Origin: Nymphaea colorata
Lineage: Eukaryota > Streptophyta > Magnoliopsida > Nymphaeales > Nymphaeaceae
Direction: 5' to 3'
Assembly (NCBI RefSeq): GCF_008831285.2
Contig: NC_045138.2
Location: 33,722,769-33,786,768 of the forward strand
DNA: 64,000 nucleotides
This document shows, one piece after another, positions 61,034 to 64,000 of the stretch. Below the pieces are notes generated by a model, which was not told where the DNA came from, did no database searches, and saw only the letters and a program-made list of their open reading frames with translations. The stretch's first letter is position 1; each line of letters begins with the position of its first letter. The position numbers were made by a program, and so were the translations under genes.

Positions 61034-63231
61034 TTAACGCATGCCAAAAATCTCTTCAGGAGGGTCATAAACATGGCGATCTGGAAACATCTCCTCAAAA
61101 TCTTGTTTAACTCTGTTTCTCAGCAGAGGATGTGGAAGTAGCCCTTTCAACAAAATTCTGAAGGGCAATTCCTGTGGTGGCTCAGGAGACTTCTTCATAT
61201 CTTCATATATATTCATGGCATCAGCAGGTGAACCATACTTCAGAAAGCCTCTAATCACCTCAGCATAAGTTTGAGAATCAGGAAACAGGTCATCCTTCCT
61301 CATCATTTCCCAAACTTGCATTGCGTCATCCATTTTTTTACAATTAGCCAAGGCAATTATTAAATCTTTGTACAAGTAAACATCAGGCTTGTACCAATCT
61401 TGTTTCTGGATTATCTTAAATAACTGAGAGCCAAAAACATTATCAGATAAGCAAAGTCCAAGGATAACACAAATAATAAGCAAGTGCATGAAAAACTTGG
61501 GAACTACAAACCCAAAAAATTGTATGATAAAGATCTTAAAGAAATGCCTATACACACCAGATCAGATTGAAATACTCAACAACATTTACAAAGTTGAAGA
61601 AGTCATTGAGGTAGATCACAGATCTCAAAAAAAGATTCTAAACTACTCTTTAGGAAATCTTGAATGGTGAAGGATTCCAACATTGTTTACACAAGTATGA
61701 CGGAGTAGAGGAACTCAATAGAAGAAGTTAATCCTGAAGGAAGAGCCCACTAAGATACGTTGATCGTAAGCCTTTCAGGGAATGGCACAAACTAGTGTAC
61801 AGTGTTCCGTAGTAATTGCATATCCAAAAGAAATATTATGCAGCAAAATTTCTTTAATTCAATTATCCTAGGACCAAGCTATGAAAATCCTTCCACCTTA
61901 GCAAATCAATTGCGATGACCATTGAAGCAGCAAGACAACCGAGTAACATGAAGCAAAACAAAATAAGGAAAGTTCACATTGCTGACATCCTAAAAATTAT
62001 AACTTGCGAAATGACCTCCCGACACTTAGATTCCAGAAGATTGGCACATCCTCATGTTAAAAAAGGTAAACTGAATCAATCAACCACAAATTCCGTTAAC
62101 CTCCAAAGCTTAGATCGCCAAAACCAATTCACCAACTAACCACTTTCAGAAATCTTAGCAGAAAACCCCCAGTAAGATAAAACGCATAATGAGAGCAAAA
62201 AATAACGGAATTAATGAACATAAATCGAACCAAGGGAATAGATAAACCAAAATCCACAAAATCTTTTTCACGTCTCTATAGGTGATTTGATAAACCAATG
62301 ACTTTTTTCCATGTTCTAGAATACTGTTAACCAACACCTTAACTAGTCGATTACGAGAAACTGGATCAGATTTTGCAGTTTTTCTTCTGTAGTACCTCGA
62401 CGTGACATAAGCGTGAAAAGTCCAACAATTCAGAACTGAAATTAGCACCAATCCAATCCCAGAGGTCTCGCCAGAAGCAGGAAAGTTGACAAGAAAACAC
62501 GTTCGCCTAACTAATTGCATAAGCTCACAAAAATTCTCAAAACAGGAATTGCCATCTACTAATTTCAGAGATCTCGCGTAGGAGGCAAAAACCACATTCA
62601 ACTGTTGAACCAAAGGAAAACATAAAAAGGTTCCCATGAGAGACGGGAGACAGCAAAAACATGCCTCGCGAGGACTCATAAACGCCTAAAATAGAACAAA
62701 GCCATCCATAAGGGCCCGTTAATCTTCAACAACCACATTACAAAGACAAAATGACTGTTTACCAATTCAAGGAATCCAACCAAAAAGCATGTGTGACGAA
62801 GATAGATGGAAAAGAACGAATGAACGGACCCTGAGAGCCAAAGGAACCTCCTGCTGCCGCTCAAGCTCGATGAGGACGGCCACCATGTCCATCTTCAGCA
62901 GTCTCAGAACGTGCGTCCTGATGAACTTCTCGAGATTGTCCTCATCATCCTTGAACCGCTTAAGCCCAAGGATAACGAAGAGAGCCTCCTTTCCAATCAT
63001 CTTCTTCCCTCTCCAGAGGGGGCCCCTCGGCCTTCCGTCGTGATAATGGCGGATCCAGACTGAGGCGCCTTGTTGGCAGTGACCGTCGGAGCAGAGAAGA
63101 CGGAGGAGAAGCGACTGACGGGAGGAAACCGGGTGATGGGCAGGAAAGATTCGTCGGGGATATGCCGCACTCCGAAAAAATCCGGCGAAAATGGCAGAGG
63201 ATTTCGACCTCCAGAAGGATCGAGACGCCAT
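61034..63231 (-). CDS. Short P-class pentatricopeptide repeat protein, THA8-like
   Basis: Two exons, 63231-62830 and 61423-61034, joined through a 1.4 kb GT-AG intron in phase 0: 792 nt, 263 aa. The N-terminus ([20 protein letters not shown], continuing Arg/Ser-rich and without acidic residues) looks like an organelle transit peptide. The mature part begins [20 protein letters not shown], followed by a few PPR helix pairs: [60 protein letters not shown]. The C-terminus [20 protein letters not shown] and PPEEIFGMR is highly characteristic. From memory it matches the small PPR family of THA8 and THA8-like proteins (such as At1g62350 and At3g46870), which bind organellar RNA and aid intron splicing. 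The specific target here is unknown. Confidence 0.9.
62260..62408 (-). pseudogene. rps7: Relic of plastid rps7 (5' part) inside the PPR gene intron
   Basis: The minus strand reads MSRRGT from ATG at 62408 and then, one base out of frame, [20 protein letters not shown] and [20 protein letters not shown]. This is the start of chloroplast ribosomal protein S7 with scattered substitutions. One A is missing in the run near 62374, which breaks the frame. Similarity begins at the start codon and ends after about 50 codons at 62260; flanks are not recognisably plastid. Best explained as an old plastid-to-nucleus DNA insertion. It lies in the same orientation as the host gene and within a 174-codon open frame (62155-62679). 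Confidence 0.8.
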
Positions 63232-64000
63232 AGCAGTCGGCCGAAACGCGGGATACGCCCAGAAACCCCTCCTTAAACCCCTCGATTAGTGTCTTTCTGG
63301 GTCGACTCAAGGACCCATCACAATGTTCGCGAGTCGGACAAGAAAGTTGGGATTCGGGACATGGTTACTAGGACACTGACTCTGTTATAAAGTTTGCTTC
63401 TTGTTTCCAAGCAGATTCTCGCTTCCCATCTCCTTCGGAATGTATGGTGCCATCATCTTAGTTGGCAGAAGCCAAAAAGAGATTGACATGAAAACTCTAG
63501 ATTATCTCAACTTAGATACAAGACTTTGTAATAGTTTTCAAAAACTTGCTCATTTAGTTTCACTTCAGTGTCATTTTTATCATTCTTTCATTTACTGGCA
63601 AGTAAAGAACCTTCAGTTCCTTTAAACAGAACCTTCAGTTCCTCCAACCCCTGTTCGTAGGGTTGAGAAAAGAATTAGTCAGGCATCTTTTGTTTCGGTT
63701 CAGCTTGACTTTGGCTTGCAAACAGTTTGCTCAAACTCATGGAAGAGAATTCTCATGCTAAGTATGAACGATAAGTATTCAGCTCAGCACAGGTAAACTC
63801 CATAAAAATGATCCTTGGGTTATTAATACAATTAATTATTAAACATAATGCTTCTTTTGAATTTTGAAAACTGACGTGAAGCCCAATGACTGCTTTGATG
63901 GCGCTCGTGGGCAAGAAGCTGAACGACTGCTTATCTCATGATGGTTCAGAGTTCAGACTTTCATATGCTCTCTTCCTTACAAATACCCTGGTCTTCATGA
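63232..64000. other. PPR gene upstream region and intergenic
   Basis: 63232-63340 is the probable leader and promoter of the PPR gene. Nothing supported beyond; the ORF at 63401-63625 has no recognisable motif. Confidence 0.45.

Noticed and set aside
62155-62679. 174-codon ORF as an independent gene
   Set aside because: Only its middle third is recognisable, as a frameshifted rps7 relic within an intron; the ends resemble nothing and carry no gene signals.

Overview
The window is nuclear DNA from a flowering plant. Genes are split by GT-AG introns, intergenic DNA is AT-rich with many dinucleotide repeats, and there is a plant LTR retrotransposon, a degraded plant LINE, a cytosolic-type tRNA-Ser(AGA) and several plant gene families. 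The species cannot be fixed from the sequence; nothing specific to grasses or Brassicaceae is evident.

Layout: 1-4918 holds most of a minus-strand Ty3/Gypsy Tekay/Del-type retrotransposon with a ~2.6 kb LTR, cut by the left window edge. It keeps gag and the last ~70 codons of pol; the rest of pol is deleted. 7065-7571 is a degenerate tandem duplication. 8979-12559 (+) is an amino acid permease gene (AAP family, 7 exons, 466 aa) whose terminal exon is duplicated intact at 13200-13613. 13911-16060 (+) is a decayed LINE reverse transcriptase. 16246-16438 is a displaced copy of part of the PI31 gene, next to an orphan exon-like ORF. 17573-17654 (-) is tRNA-Ser. 18792-23548 (-) is a nine-exon gene for the proteasome regulator PI31 (302 aa).

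27281-27622, 30655-30981 and 36265-36597 (all -) are three intronless paralogues for ~110-aa proteins with a signal peptide, a short Pro/Ala/Ser-rich ectodomain and one membrane helix. Two of them share a duplicated promoter. 39347-44457 (+) encodes a tail-anchored protein of an uncharacterised plant family, with a one-base frame problem. 48690-51162 (-) is an XTH9-like xyloglucan endotransglucosylase/hydrolase. 61034-63231 (-) is a two-exon THA8-like short PPR protein whose intron contains a relic of plastid rps7.

The genes do not form a pathway or operon; they are independent eukaryotic loci. The most notable points are the duplicated last exon of the permease with a mosaic divergence pattern, the tandem family of small membrane proteins with conserved promoters, the organelle-derived fragment inside the PPR gene, and the very young but coding-defective retrotransposon. 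Exon boundaries were derived by hand from splice signals, reading-frame continuity and remembered family features; no database search was run.
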